From the NCBI GenBank assembly GCA_965373045.1, contig CBDVEQ010000046.1, forward strand, positions 1-14,671: 14,671 nt of DNA. The letters run 5' to 3'. Within the stretch, counting starts at the first letter, position 1. Each line of letters begins with the position of its first letter. This document shows positions 7,121 through 13,991 of the stretch, piece by piece. Position numbers and translations under genes: made by a program. The notes beneath the pieces were generated by a model that searched no databases, had not been told where the DNA came from, and saw only the letters and a program-made list of their open reading frames with translations. This DNA comes from DAOVDI01 sp965373045 (GTDB taxonomy: Bacteria > Acidobacteriota > Aminicenantia > Aminicenantales > Aminicenantaceae).

Positions 7121-7170
7121 GTCTATCGGAGTCTATTGAGGTCTATAGGAGTTTATTGAAGTCGAAGAAG
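7121..7170 (+). repeat. Decamer array, right flank of fabH, running into heptamers
   Basis: Five consecutive 10-base units begin GTC or GTT: four follow GTYTATNGRR and the fifth (GTCGAAGAAG) is divergent. The last G is also the first base of the heptamer array of repeat copy B, so two repeat families join directly here. Confidence 0.85.
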
Positions 7171-7238
7171 GCCAAGGGCCAAAGGCCAAAGTAAGACGTC
7201 ATTCCCACGAAAGTGGGAATCCAGTATAAGAGAAGAGG
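7170..7238 (+). repeat. Composite repeat copy B: heptamers plus 28-bp hairpin
   Basis: Three tandem heptamers (7170-7190) and the hairpin element (7197-7224) match copy A with one difference in 69 bases (T at 7225 against G at 3966). The hairpin core is identical, with an 8-bp stem and GAAA loop. It lies within 35 bases of the start of the outer-membrane protein gene. Confidence 0.92.
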
Positions 7239-7257
7239 GCCAAAGAATAAAAGAGAG

Positions 7258-7273
7258 GGTTCGAGGATACGAG
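7258..7273 (+). repeat. Two octamer units overlapping the start signals of the next gene
   Basis: GGTTCGAG (7258-7265) and GATACGAG (7266-7273) belong to the octamer family. Together they contain the likely ribosome site GAGGA (7263-7267), and the last G is the first base of the GTG start codon. Confidence 0.7.
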
Positions 7274-8523
7274 TGAAAAGAATACAACATCTACCGGTTA
7301 TTATTTTGCTGGTTGTCATTTTTACTGCAACTCCGATGGCTATCCGGGCTCAAATGAAGATCGGACAATACTTGGACGAAGCGCCATTCCGCACCTGGAA
7401 TACTCTCGGGATCAGTTCTGGCCGGATCCTCGGGATGGGCAACGTCCGGTTCGCCATGCCATCAGGTATCTCTGCAGCTTTAGGGAATCCTGCTCTACTG
7501 ACTGAATATCCAAAGTTTACATTTTCATTCAGCGGATCCATTAATTCTGCGTCCATCTACCGATATGGAATTGTCAATACCGGAGTCCTTTTCAGCTTGG
7601 ATGGCAATCTTTTCGCACGTCAATTTCTTTTTGACCAAGCCGGCCTCACATTCAATTGGAATGGATGGGGATTGGGAATCAATTTCGGCACCCTTGAAAC
7701 ATACATCCGTCCTTCGGCACTATATGAGGAGGAGTGGAGAGGCTCTCCCTATTATACAATAGAATATTTACAGAAAGGCCTCCTTCATAATCTCAATTTT
7801 TCACTGGCGAAAAGAATTTCTTCATTTCTTTCCATCGGGGTTGGCATAAATTCTGTATTCGGAAACTGGGAAAAGAGCGTTGTAGAACACTGGTCCCTAT
7901 TCGGAAGAAAAATAACAGATAATAAAAGCCAAAACTTCAAGGGGATATTTTTTAATGCCGGCTTCATATTCCATCTCAACGAAAAATGGCTACTATCTGC
8001 CATAATCCGAAGCCCGTTCACCAAAAAAGGAGATGCGCAGAGCCTGCTGCGTTATGAAGATCCAACAGGGAATACGGATATCCGGATCCAGGCAGAGGCC
8101 CGGAATACATATAACATGCCCCTTGTTATCGGCGCTGGAACAAGTTATTCCTTCTCAGAGAGATTCCGCGCCGGGGCAGATATCAGCTTCTTCAATTGGT
8201 CAAAATACACACTCCACTACTTCGATGAAGATTTTGACAGAAGCTTCAAAAACATCATCAAGGTCAATGCTGGACTGGAATATTTCAATTTCATTATGTT
8301 ATTCCGAAAAAGGATAAAAACTTTTTTAAGGACAGGTTTTATCTACGATCCCCAGCCCATACAGGATCTTGATTCCCACTACCTGTATCTTACATTAGGG
8401 ACCGGTTTTCGATTGGGAAAGTTCTCTCTGGATGTCGGGATGATGATCGGAAAAGAATACGGGTCGGGAAACGGACTTTTTGCTCAGAAAAGCATTATAA
8501 CAGCAACCTATGAATTAGATTAA
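7273..8523 (+). CDS. FadL/PorV-like outer-membrane beta-barrel protein
   Basis: The 416-residue protein starts at GTG 7273, giving MKRIQHLPVIILLVVIFTAT, a Sec signal peptide with probable cleavage near AIRA-Q. Opening the frame farther upstream (GTG 7213) would encode repeat DNA and push the signal inside, so I reject it. After the signal, the segment GRILGMGNVRFAMPSGISAALGNPALL resembles the plug-like N-terminus of FadL and PorV/PorQ proteins (GMG followed by an A-x-NPA motif). The rest alternates aromatic and polar residues in many short strands (for example FSFSGSINSASIYRYGIVNTG and AGADISFFNWSKYTLHYF), as in outer-membrane barrels. The C-terminus is YELD rather than a final Phe. It may carry hydrophobic substrates or serve secretion; the function is not determined. 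The carboxypeptidase starts four bases after its stop, so the two likely share a transcript. Confidence 0.75.
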   Translation: MKRIQHLPVIILLVVIFTATPMAIRAQMKIGQYLDEAPFRTWNTLGISSGRILGMGNVRFAMPSGISAALGNPALLTEYPKFTFSFSGSINSASIYRYGIVNTGVLFSLDGNLFARQFLFDQAGLTFNWNGWGLGINFGTLETYIRPSALYEEEWRGSPYYTIEYLQKGLLHNLNFSLAKRISSFLSIGVGINSVFGNWEKSVVEHWSLFGRKITDNKSQNFKGIFFNAGFIFHLNEKWLLSAIIRSPFTKKGDAQSLLRYEDPTGNTDIRIQAEARNTYNMPLVIGAGTSYSFSERFRAGADISFFNWSKYTLHYFDEDFDRSFKNIIKVNAGLEYFNFIMLFRKRIKTFLRTGFIYDPQPIQDLDSHYLYLTLGTGFRLGKFSLDVGMMIGKEYGSGNGLFAQKSIITATYELD

Positions 8524-8527
8524 GATC

Positions 8528-9832
8528 ATGAAAAAGAAGAAAAAAGTTGTAGCATCTATTCTATTTATCCTGGTTTTATTTTTAGGATCAATACTCGGCC
8601 AGGATTACAATACCCGGGAGATCATCAGCATAGAGATGAAGCCGGATATTTTAAGCAGGATCAAAACCGTTCCTCTGGACTATCTCATGGAGCGGAACAG
8701 CAGACTGTATATTGTTGCCTCCTTCCAGGATCTTGATATTCTTAAGACACAGAACATTCCATTTGTCATAGAATCAGAAACATTCTATCGCAGGCATTTC
8801 GAGGACATCTCTGCCCAATCCAGCATCAACGGCGCTTTTCATTCTTACCGGGAAGTCGAAAAGGAAATGACGGATCTGGCCCAAAATTATCCCTCTATCG
8901 CCAAACTCGTTGATATCGGTGACAGTCTTGAGGGGCGGAATATCTATGCATTAAAGATCAGCGGCAACGTTGACATTGATGAAAAGGAGCCGGGGATCAT
9001 CATCACAGGCTGCCACCATGCCCGGGAATGGATCTCCGTGGAAGTCCCCTTACTTCTCTGTAAACATCTTGTTGAAAATTATGCGTCCAATCCAGAGATC
9101 AAAAAGCTTGTGAACCTGAGTGAAATATGGATTATCCCTCTTGTCAATCCGGATGGACTGGAATACACCATCCATTATTACCGTTACTGGCGAAAAAACC
9201 GGAGAGATAACGGCAGCGGAAGCTTTGGCGTAGACCCGAACAGGAACTATGGATTCATGTGGGGTTTTGATAATGTCGGATCAAGCTCAAACCCTGATTC
9301 CGGGACTTATCGCGGAACTGCTCCATTTTCCGAACCTGAAACTCAGGCCATCCGCGACCTTTTCCCTGGACACGATTTCCAGGCGCTTCTCTCCTATCAC
9401 AGCTTTTCCCAGGTCATCCTTTATCCATGGGGTTATAAAATAGAACCGTCCCCAAATGAAAATCTTTTAAGAGGCATGGCCCAAGACATGTCTGACTTGA
9501 TGCGTCAGGTGAATGGACGTGTTTATGATGTACAGAGGGCAGGAGCTGGTTTTTATCTCACAAACGGAGATACGACAGACTGGTCCTACGGCACTTATTC
9601 TATTCCTTCATTCACATTTGAACTGCCCCCTGTCGACCAGAGCCATGGCGGCTTTTTTAATGCGGAATCAGACATTCAGGCTATCTTCAATGAAAATCTC
9701 CCAGCCGCGCTCTATTTGATCAACTGGTCCATTCTCAACTGGGATGGAACCCCGGACAATACCGGGGCGGCAAAAGATAAAAAGAGAGGGGTCAAGGATT
9801 CAAGGGGTCGAGGGATCGAGAAGAGGCCATAG
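8528..9832 (+). CDS. Exported M14 family zinc carboxypeptidase
   Basis: This 434-residue precursor has a signal peptide (MKKKKKVVASILFILVLFLG, cleavage about residue 24) and a prodomain-like stretch to about 100. The M14 catalytic domain follows: zinc ligands H164 and E167 in HHARE, H291 in SYHSFSQ, substrate-binding R225 in WRKNRR and NR (238-239) in DPNRNYGFMWG, and catalytic E365 in FTFEL. This is the carboxypeptidase A/B (M14A) layout, removing C-terminal residues from peptides outside the cytoplasm. The last 20 or so residues are basic and low in complexity; most of that tail is encoded by an octamer repeat array (9789-9820), so the original stop was probably lost and the tail acquired from intergenic repeat DNA. 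The start lies four bases after the outer-membrane protein gene, with only a weak ribosome site, suggesting coupling. Confidence 0.93.
   Translation: MKKKKKVVASILFILVLFLGSILGQDYNTREIISIEMKPDILSRIKTVPLDYLMERNSRLYIVASFQDLDILKTQNIPFVIESETFYRRHFEDISAQSSINGAFHSYREVEKEMTDLAQNYPSIAKLVDIGDSLEGRNIYALKISGNVDIDEKEPGIIITGCHHAREWISVEVPLLLCKHLVENYASNPEIKKLVNLSEIWIIPLVNPDGLEYTIHYYRYWRKNRRDNGSGSFGVDPNRNYGFMWGFDNVGSSSNPDSGTYRGTAPFSEPETQAIRDLFPGHDFQALLSYHSFSQVILYPWGYKIEPSPNENLLRGMAQDMSDLMRQVNGRVYDVQRAGAGFYLTNGDTTDWSYGTYSIPSFTFELPPVDQSHGGFFNAESDIQAIFNENLPAALYLINWSILNWDGTPDNTGAAKDKKRGVKDSRGRGIEKRP
9789..9820 (+). repeat. Octamer array inside the 3' end of the carboxypeptidase gene
   Basis: Four adjacent octamers (GGGTCAAG, GATTCAAG, GGGTCGAG, GGATCGAG) lie in frame within the gene and are translated as part of its C-terminal tail. 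The preceding bases AAAAAGAGAG also precede the array after hypF, where they are non-coding. Confidence 0.88.
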
Positions 9833-9849
9833 GTGAACGGCCAAAATAA

Positions 9850-9877
9850 CTGGATTCCCGTTTCCACGGGAATGACG
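9850..9877 (-). repeat. Hairpin element copy C, minus orientation, with compensated stem
   Basis: Read on the minus strand this matches copy A in 23 of 28 positions. Four of the five changes are in the two stem pairs next to the loop (A-T to G-C, C-G to T-A), so the 8-bp stem is preserved. The fifth changes the loop from GAAA to GGAA. The core on the plus strand is 9854-9873. Confidence 0.85.
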
Positions 9878-9891
9878 GAAATTAAATGACC

Positions 9892-9925
9892 TTGGGCTAA
9901 GCTGCTTTGGGCTTTGGGCCTCTTT
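9892..9925 (-). repeat. Heptamer-family block E (GCCCAAA units, minus orientation)
   Basis: On the minus strand it reads as GCCCAAA-type heptamers with a short interruption, a variant of GGCCAAA. It matches block F (11074-11107) with one mismatch in 34 bases. It lies immediately upstream of the promoter for the coiled-coil gene. Confidence 0.85.
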
Positions 9926-9932
9926 ATTTGAT

Positions 9933-9961
9933 TTGACAAATCTTCTTCATCTGGTTTTAAT
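9933..9961 (+). promoter_or_regulatory. Strong sigma70-like promoter for the coiled-coil gene
   Basis: TTGACA (9933-9938), 17 bases, then TTTAAT (9956-9961), five of six matches to TATAAT. The expected start of transcription is near 9968, leaving a leader of only about 12 bases before the ATG at 9980, so the AGGA at 9966-9969 may be only partly in the transcript. Confidence 0.65.
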
Positions 9962-9979
9962 AAACAGGATAATTTAATT

Positions 9980-11020
9980 ATGAAAGATATACTTTCCTAT
10001 TTTTCTATTCAGACTCCTCAGTCTGGAACAGAGGGTGGTTTGCCCTACTGGATCTTTTGGTTCCTTCTCTCCATTATTTTATTACTCATAATATTTATTT
10101 TCCTCAGAGATAAAAAAATGAGACAGAGACTTAACCAATTTTTATTCCTGACCAAGCAAAAACTGGTGAGGCTTGGACTCCAGAAAAAGCTTAACAGCGA
10201 AAAAAGAAAAAACCCCGGCTTTTTTCGTGATATAGGGAAAACATCCAATGAAAAAAAGATCCGGCTGCCCGGCGATGAAAAACTCGTAAAAAAAATACAC
10301 GGGCTGGAAAAAAAGAAGGCGAACTGGCAAAAAGAAATTCAGACCATAAACTCAAAGATCGATGAACTCAAAGTCAACTTTGAGAAAGCTGCTCTGGAAC
10401 TGGACACTGAGAAGTCCGGATATGAAGAAGGCAAAAAACAACCAGTGCTTGAAAAAAACAGGATCAAGGAAGAATTGTCTGAAGAGGAATCCATTGTTCG
10501 CACATTTCATAAAGATCTGAAAAAAATCGAAAAAAATCTCAGCTCGGCGGGAAAATCCCTTGAGGAACTATACAATAACGAAAAAAAAGGCGTCGAGGAA
10601 AAAGTCGTTAAAGAAAAAGAGCTGAATAACACCATTAAAAAACTGGAAGACAGGAAGAATACGATCGACAAAAAACTTCCCGGGACGCAGCAAAAAATGG
10701 AAAAACTCACTGAACAGCAGATTGAGATTCAAAAAAACATCCTGGGATTTAATGACAAGATCGAGGATGTAGTTGAGAGAAAAAAACAAAAAAGCCAGCA
10801 ATATCACAAAGAAGTAAGAGAATGGGAAAAGGACAGGGAGAAAAACCAGGATCACATCAAAGATATTGACAAACGGATATCCCCTCTTTTCCAGGAATTG
10901 GGAGAGTTGATGGATAAATCCAGGATCGACAATAAAGACCTCTCCCTGCTTTACAGTCAGGTCGATAGAGCAAATAAGCGTATCTCTGACCTGGAAAAAC
11001 AGATTAAAAACTTAGAATAG
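9980..11020 (+). CDS. Membrane-anchored coiled-coil protein of unknown function
   Basis: I do not recognise a family. The 346-residue protein has a short polar N-terminus, one transmembrane helix at about 23-42 (YWIFWFLLSIILLLIIFIFL), then a basic stretch and a very Lys/Glu-rich region. From about residue 95 to the end it reads as long heptad-type coiled coil (for example EELSEEESIVRTFHKDLKKIEKNL and ISDLEKQIKNLE). Positive residues after the helix suggest the coiled coil is cytoplasmic. I see no Walker A motif, catalytic domain or zinc site, so it is not an SMC-type ATPase. It has its own strong promoter and is preceded by repeat block E. A structural or tethering role is conceivable, but this is only inference from shape. 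Confidence 0.8.
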   Translation: MKDILSYFSIQTPQSGTEGGLPYWIFWFLLSIILLLIIFIFLRDKKMRQRLNQFLFLTKQKLVRLGLQKKLNSEKRKNPGFFRDIGKTSNEKKIRLPGDEKLVKKIHGLEKKKANWQKEIQTINSKIDELKVNFEKAALELDTEKSGYEEGKKQPVLEKNRIKEELSEEESIVRTFHKDLKKIEKNLSSAGKSLEELYNNEKKGVEEKVVKEKELNNTIKKLEDRKNTIDKKLPGTQQKMEKLTEQQIEIQKNILGFNDKIEDVVERKKQKSQQYHKEVREWEKDREKNQDHIKDIDKRISPLFQELGELMDKSRIDNKDLSLLYSQVDRANKRISDLEKQIKNLE

Positions 11021-11073
11021 GCCAAGGGCGGCTATCGCCAGCGAGAAACGCGAGAAAAGTAATTAAAATAGCT

Positions 11074-11107
11074 TTGGGCTAAGTTGCTTTGGGCTTTGGG
11101 CCTCTTT
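11074..11107 (-). repeat. Heptamer-family block F (GCCCAAA units, minus orientation)
   Basis: Near-identical to block E (one mismatch in 34). It ends 26 bases before the queH ATG. A partial GGCCAAG unit also directly follows the coiled-coil gene stop at about 11020. Confidence 0.85.
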
Positions 11108-11133
11108 TACCTTTAATTTTAGAATATATATTC

Positions 11134-11682
11134 ATGTCCAAGAAGAAGATCCTTGTTCACATCTGCTGTGCTCCGGATGCACTCTATGTTCTGAGCCTCC
11201 TTAAAGAGAAGTATGAAGTCTCCGGGTGTTTTTATAATCCAAATATCCACCCTGAGGAAGAGTACAGGCTTCGACTGGCAGAAACAAAAAAAGTGGCCAA
11301 TATCGTCAAATTCAACCTGATCGAGGGACCTTATAATGTGGAGGAGTGGACTCGTTTTACAATAAAATACAAAGACGAACCTGAGAAGGGAAGACGGTGT
11401 GACATCTGTTACGCGCTCAGATTAAAAAGCACGGCTCAAAAAGCATCTGAACTCCATTTTGACTGTTTCACAACAGTTATGAGCCTCAGCCCTCTGAAAA
11501 AAGCGGATACTCTTAACCGGATCGGCAGGATGTTCGCCAAAAGATACAATATTCCTTTCCTGGAGGCTGATTTTAAAAAAAAGGCCGGTTTTCATAAAAG
11601 TGTCCTTTTAAGCCGGGACCACGGCCTTTACAGGCAGAACTACTGCGGCTGTTCCTATTCACTGAGGGACAGGATAAAATGA
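11134..11682 (+). CDS. queH: Epoxyqueuosine reductase QueH
   Basis: This 182-residue protein matches QueH (formerly DUF208), the non-cobalamin enzyme that reduces epoxyqueuosine to queuosine in tRNA wobble position 34. Visible motifs are the paired cysteines in HICCAPD (C11-C12), RRCDICYALRLKSTA (C89, C92), FDCFTTVMSLSPLKKAD, and the C-terminal LYRQNYCGCSYS (C171, C173). These cysteines hold metal or cluster centres in the family. I take ATG 11134 as start because MSKKKILVHICC is the usual N-terminus; an upstream TTG at 11089 lies in repeat block F. There is no clear ribosome site before the ATG, so a leaderless or weakly initiated message is possible. The stop overlaps the hypF start as ATGA. 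No other queuosine genes are in the window. Confidence 0.92.
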   Translation: MSKKKILVHICCAPDALYVLSLLKEKYEVSGCFYNPNIHPEEEYRLRLAETKKVANIVKFNLIEGPYNVEEWTRFTIKYKDEPEKGRRCDICYALRLKSTAQKASELHFDCFTTVMSLSPLKKADTLNRIGRMFAKRYNIPFLEADFKKKAGFHKSVLLSRDHGLYRQNYCGCSYSLRDRIK

Positions 11683-13943
11683 CTTCTTCCCAACATTCAG
11701 CCATAGACATCACGGTTTTTGGTGTTGTCCAGGGAGTCGGATTCCGTCCTTTCATTTACCGCCTGGCCAAAAAACTGCATTACACGGGATGGGTAAAAAA
11801 CACCGGTTTTGGTGTAAAAATCCATCTGGAACAAAAACAGGAAGTAGATTTTTTGGATTTTCTCGACAAACTGGATACAGACAGGCCTCCTCTTTCCCAG
11901 ATCGACGAGGTCTCAACATCACCATCAACATTCACCGGTTTAAAGAATTTCACTATACAGAAGACCACAGAAGGAGAAAGTTTTGTATTTATTTCCCCGG
12001 ACATCTCGATCTGTGATAACTGCATACGCGAGATGAAAACGCCCTCGAACAGGCGGTATCTGTACCCGTTCATAAACTGCACAGACTGCGGCCCCCGTTA
12101 TACCATTGTAAAATCCCTGCCCTATGACAGAGATCAAACAACTATGCACACTTTTAGGATGTGTAAAAACTGCCGAAAGGAATATCTTGACCCACTTGAC
12201 AGACGCTACCACGCCCAACCCATCGCCTGCCCTGTATGCGGACCTCAGATCGAACTGATCACAACCAGGACGAAAAAGCCGGTTAAAGATCCTATTTCCA
12301 GTGCGATCCAATTTGTCCGTGAGGGAAAGATCCTGGCTGTCAAAGGACTGGGAGGCTTCCACCTGATCTGCTCCCCTTTCCACCCGAAAGCCATCCAGCA
12401 TCTCAGGAAAATTAAATCACGCATGACAAAACCCCTGGCGCTCATGGCTAAAAACACAGAGCATATCCAAAAATTCGCCTATGTGAATGAGCCAGAACAT
12501 AAAATGCTGGAATCGGCTCGGCGCCCCATTGTCCTCCTGAAAAAAAAGAATGATATCGATGGTATCGCCCCATTTCTGGATGAACTGGGATTTATGCTCG
12601 CTTATACACCACTTCACTACCTCCTTCTTGAAGAACTGGACATAATCGTAGCGACCAGCTCCAATAAAAAAGACTCTCCCATCATGAAAGATGAGGAAGA
12701 AGGAGTTTTTGAACTGTGCGATTATATCCTAACTCATGACCGGCCCATTCATATGAGAGCAGATGACTCGGTCATGAAAATCATAAACAGAGAGCCTTTA
12801 TTCATCCGTAGAGCCCGCGGGTATGTTCCCTATCCCCAGAAAACACATAACAGTCTGCACAGCACAAAACATCTCCTGGCCCTGGGAGGCGAGCTCAAAG
12901 ACACATTGTCGTTGTATAAAAACGGCTATGTCATAACCAGCCAGTTTCTGGGAGACCTGGACGAGTACCAGAACTACAGATATTTTGAAGAAACACTCCG
13001 GCATCTCAAAGGGCTGTTCAAAGTTGATCCAGAGTATGTGATCACCGACCTCCATCCCGACTTTCACACCACGCGCTACGCCCGGAACACCGGCCTTCCT
13101 CATATACAAGTTCAACACCATTTCGCCCATGTGCTGGCCCCGCTTCTCGAACATAATTTTCCCCCGGGAAAAAAGGCGTTGGGAGTTGCTTTGGACGGGT
13201 TCGGATATGGCGATGACGGACATGCCTGGGGAGGAGAATTCCTTCTGTTCGACTATTCCGATTATTTACGGTTTGCGCATTTTCAATATGTTCCCATGCC
13301 CGGGGGAGACCTTGCTTCCAAACAACCATGGAGAATGGCCCTTTCCTACCTTCGAGATGCTTTCGGAAATCATTTGCCCGATGTTAGGGCTTTCAGCGGA
13401 ATCCCAGGGAATCTGATTAAGGGAGTGACAGAGATGATGGACAAAAACATCAACAGCCCTCTCTCTTCGAGCTGCGGAAGACTGTTCGATGCTGTTTCCT
13501 TCCTTTCTGGCATTGCTCCCCGTGAAGTGGAATTTGAAGCCGAGGCTCCAATGCGATTTGAATCTGCAGCAGAACCGGAATGTTCAGATACCTATGATTT
13601 TTCCATCAATAACACCAACCTGCCCTATCAAGTCTCATTCCGTGAAACCATACTTTCCCTCCTTGAAGATGTTAACAAGGGTATCCCTGTCAGCACCATT
13701 TCCGCTAAATTCCATAACACACTGGCTAAAGTCATCCTGACCACAGCAATATCTGCCCGGATCGCATACAAGATCGACACTGTTGTCCTGGGCGGAGGTG
13801 TCTTTCTCAACGGCTTTCTCCTCAAAACAACGATACGCCTTCTGGAAAACAACAAGTTTAAAGTACTAAGGCCGGTCCTCTATTCCCCCAACGATGAATC
13901 CATCTCCCTGGGGCAGATCGCTCACGCGCTGAGAATCATATAA
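11679..13943 (+). CDS. hypF: Carbamoyltransferase HypF, [NiFe]-hydrogenase maturation
   Basis: This 754-residue protein is full length for HypF, which uses carbamoyl phosphate and ATP to carbamoylate the C-terminal cysteine of HypE, the source of the cyanide ligands of [NiFe] hydrogenases. Domains in order: acylphosphatase (about 8-95, with VFGVVQGVGFRPF); two zinc fingers (C112-x2-C115 with C134-x2-C137; C162-x2-C165 with C184-x2-C187); a YrdC-like domain (about 200-385, KGLGGFHLIC, SRMTKPLALM, IHMRADDSV); and a Kae1-like domain (about 398-754) with the metal-binding HHFAH (480-484), PGGDLASKQPWRMA, SSCGRLFDAV and VVLGGGVFLNGFLL. All four parts look intact. It is coupled to queH by an ATGA overlap and no hypA-E or hydrogenase genes are visible, so its partners must be elsewhere. 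It ends 44 bases from the stop of the opposite-strand gene. Confidence 0.96.
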   Translation: MTSSQHSAIDITVFGVVQGVGFRPFIYRLAKKLHYTGWVKNTGFGVKIHLEQKQEVDFLDFLDKLDTDRPPLSQIDEVSTSPSTFTGLKNFTIQKTTEGESFVFISPDISICDNCIREMKTPSNRRYLYPFINCTDCGPRYTIVKSLPYDRDQTTMHTFRMCKNCRKEYLDPLDRRYHAQPIACPVCGPQIELITTRTKKPVKDPISSAIQFVREGKILAVKGLGGFHLICSPFHPKAIQHLRKIKSRMTKPLALMAKNTEHIQKFAYVNEPEHKMLESARRPIVLLKKKNDIDGIAPFLDELGFMLAYTPLHYLLLEELDIIVATSSNKKDSPIMKDEEEGVFELCDYILTHDRPIHMRADDSVMKIINREPLFIRRARGYVPYPQKTHNSLHSTKHLLALGGELKDTLSLYKNGYVITSQFLGDLDEYQNYRYFEETLRHLKGLFKVDPEYVITDLHPDFHTTRYARNTGLPHIQVQHHFAHVLAPLLEHNFPPGKKALGVALDGFGYGDDGHAWGGEFLLFDYSDYLRFAHFQYVPMPGGDLASKQPWRMALSYLRDAFGNHLPDVRAFSGIPGNLIKGVTEMMDKNINSPLSSSCGRLFDAVSFLSGIAPREVEFEAEAPMRFESAAEPECSDTYDFSINNTNLPYQVSFRETILSLLEDVNKGIPVSTISAKFHNTLAKVILTTAISARIAYKIDTVVLGGGVFLNGFLLKTTIRLLENNKFKVLRPVLYSPNDESISLGQIAHALRII

Positions 13944-13951
13944 AAAGAGAG

Positions 13952-13991
13952 GGTTCAAGGATTCAAGGGGTCGAGGATCCAAGGATTCAAG
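13952..13991 (+). repeat. Octamer array, five units, between two convergent genes
   Basis: Five adjacent octamers (GGTTCAAG, GATTCAAG, GGGTCGAG, GATCCAAG, GATTCAAG) fill the gap between hypF and the opposite-strand gene. The last unit overlaps that gene: its TCA at 13987-13989 is the TGA stop on the minus strand. No hairpin-plus-T-run terminator is evident in the gap. Confidence 0.9.

Noticed and set aside
7213..7272. Upstream GTG start for the outer-membrane protein
   Set aside because: It lies in the stem of repeat copy B, has no ribosome site, and would place a 20-residue repeat-encoded leader before a clear signal peptide.
9980..11020. SMC/Rad50-like or anti-phage ATPase
   Set aside because: There is coiled coil, but no Walker A or B motif, no hinge, and no partner genes of a known defence system.
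11019..11058. Small hairpin with GGCG/CGCC arms after the coiled-coil gene as a terminator
   Set aside because: The stem is only four pairs and no T-run follows.
11089..11133. TTG start extending queH by 15 residues
   Set aside because: It falls in repeat block F; the ATG at 11134 gives the usual QueH N-terminus.
13952..13991. CRISPR array
   Set aside because: The units are 8 bases and contiguous, with no spacers and no cas genes.
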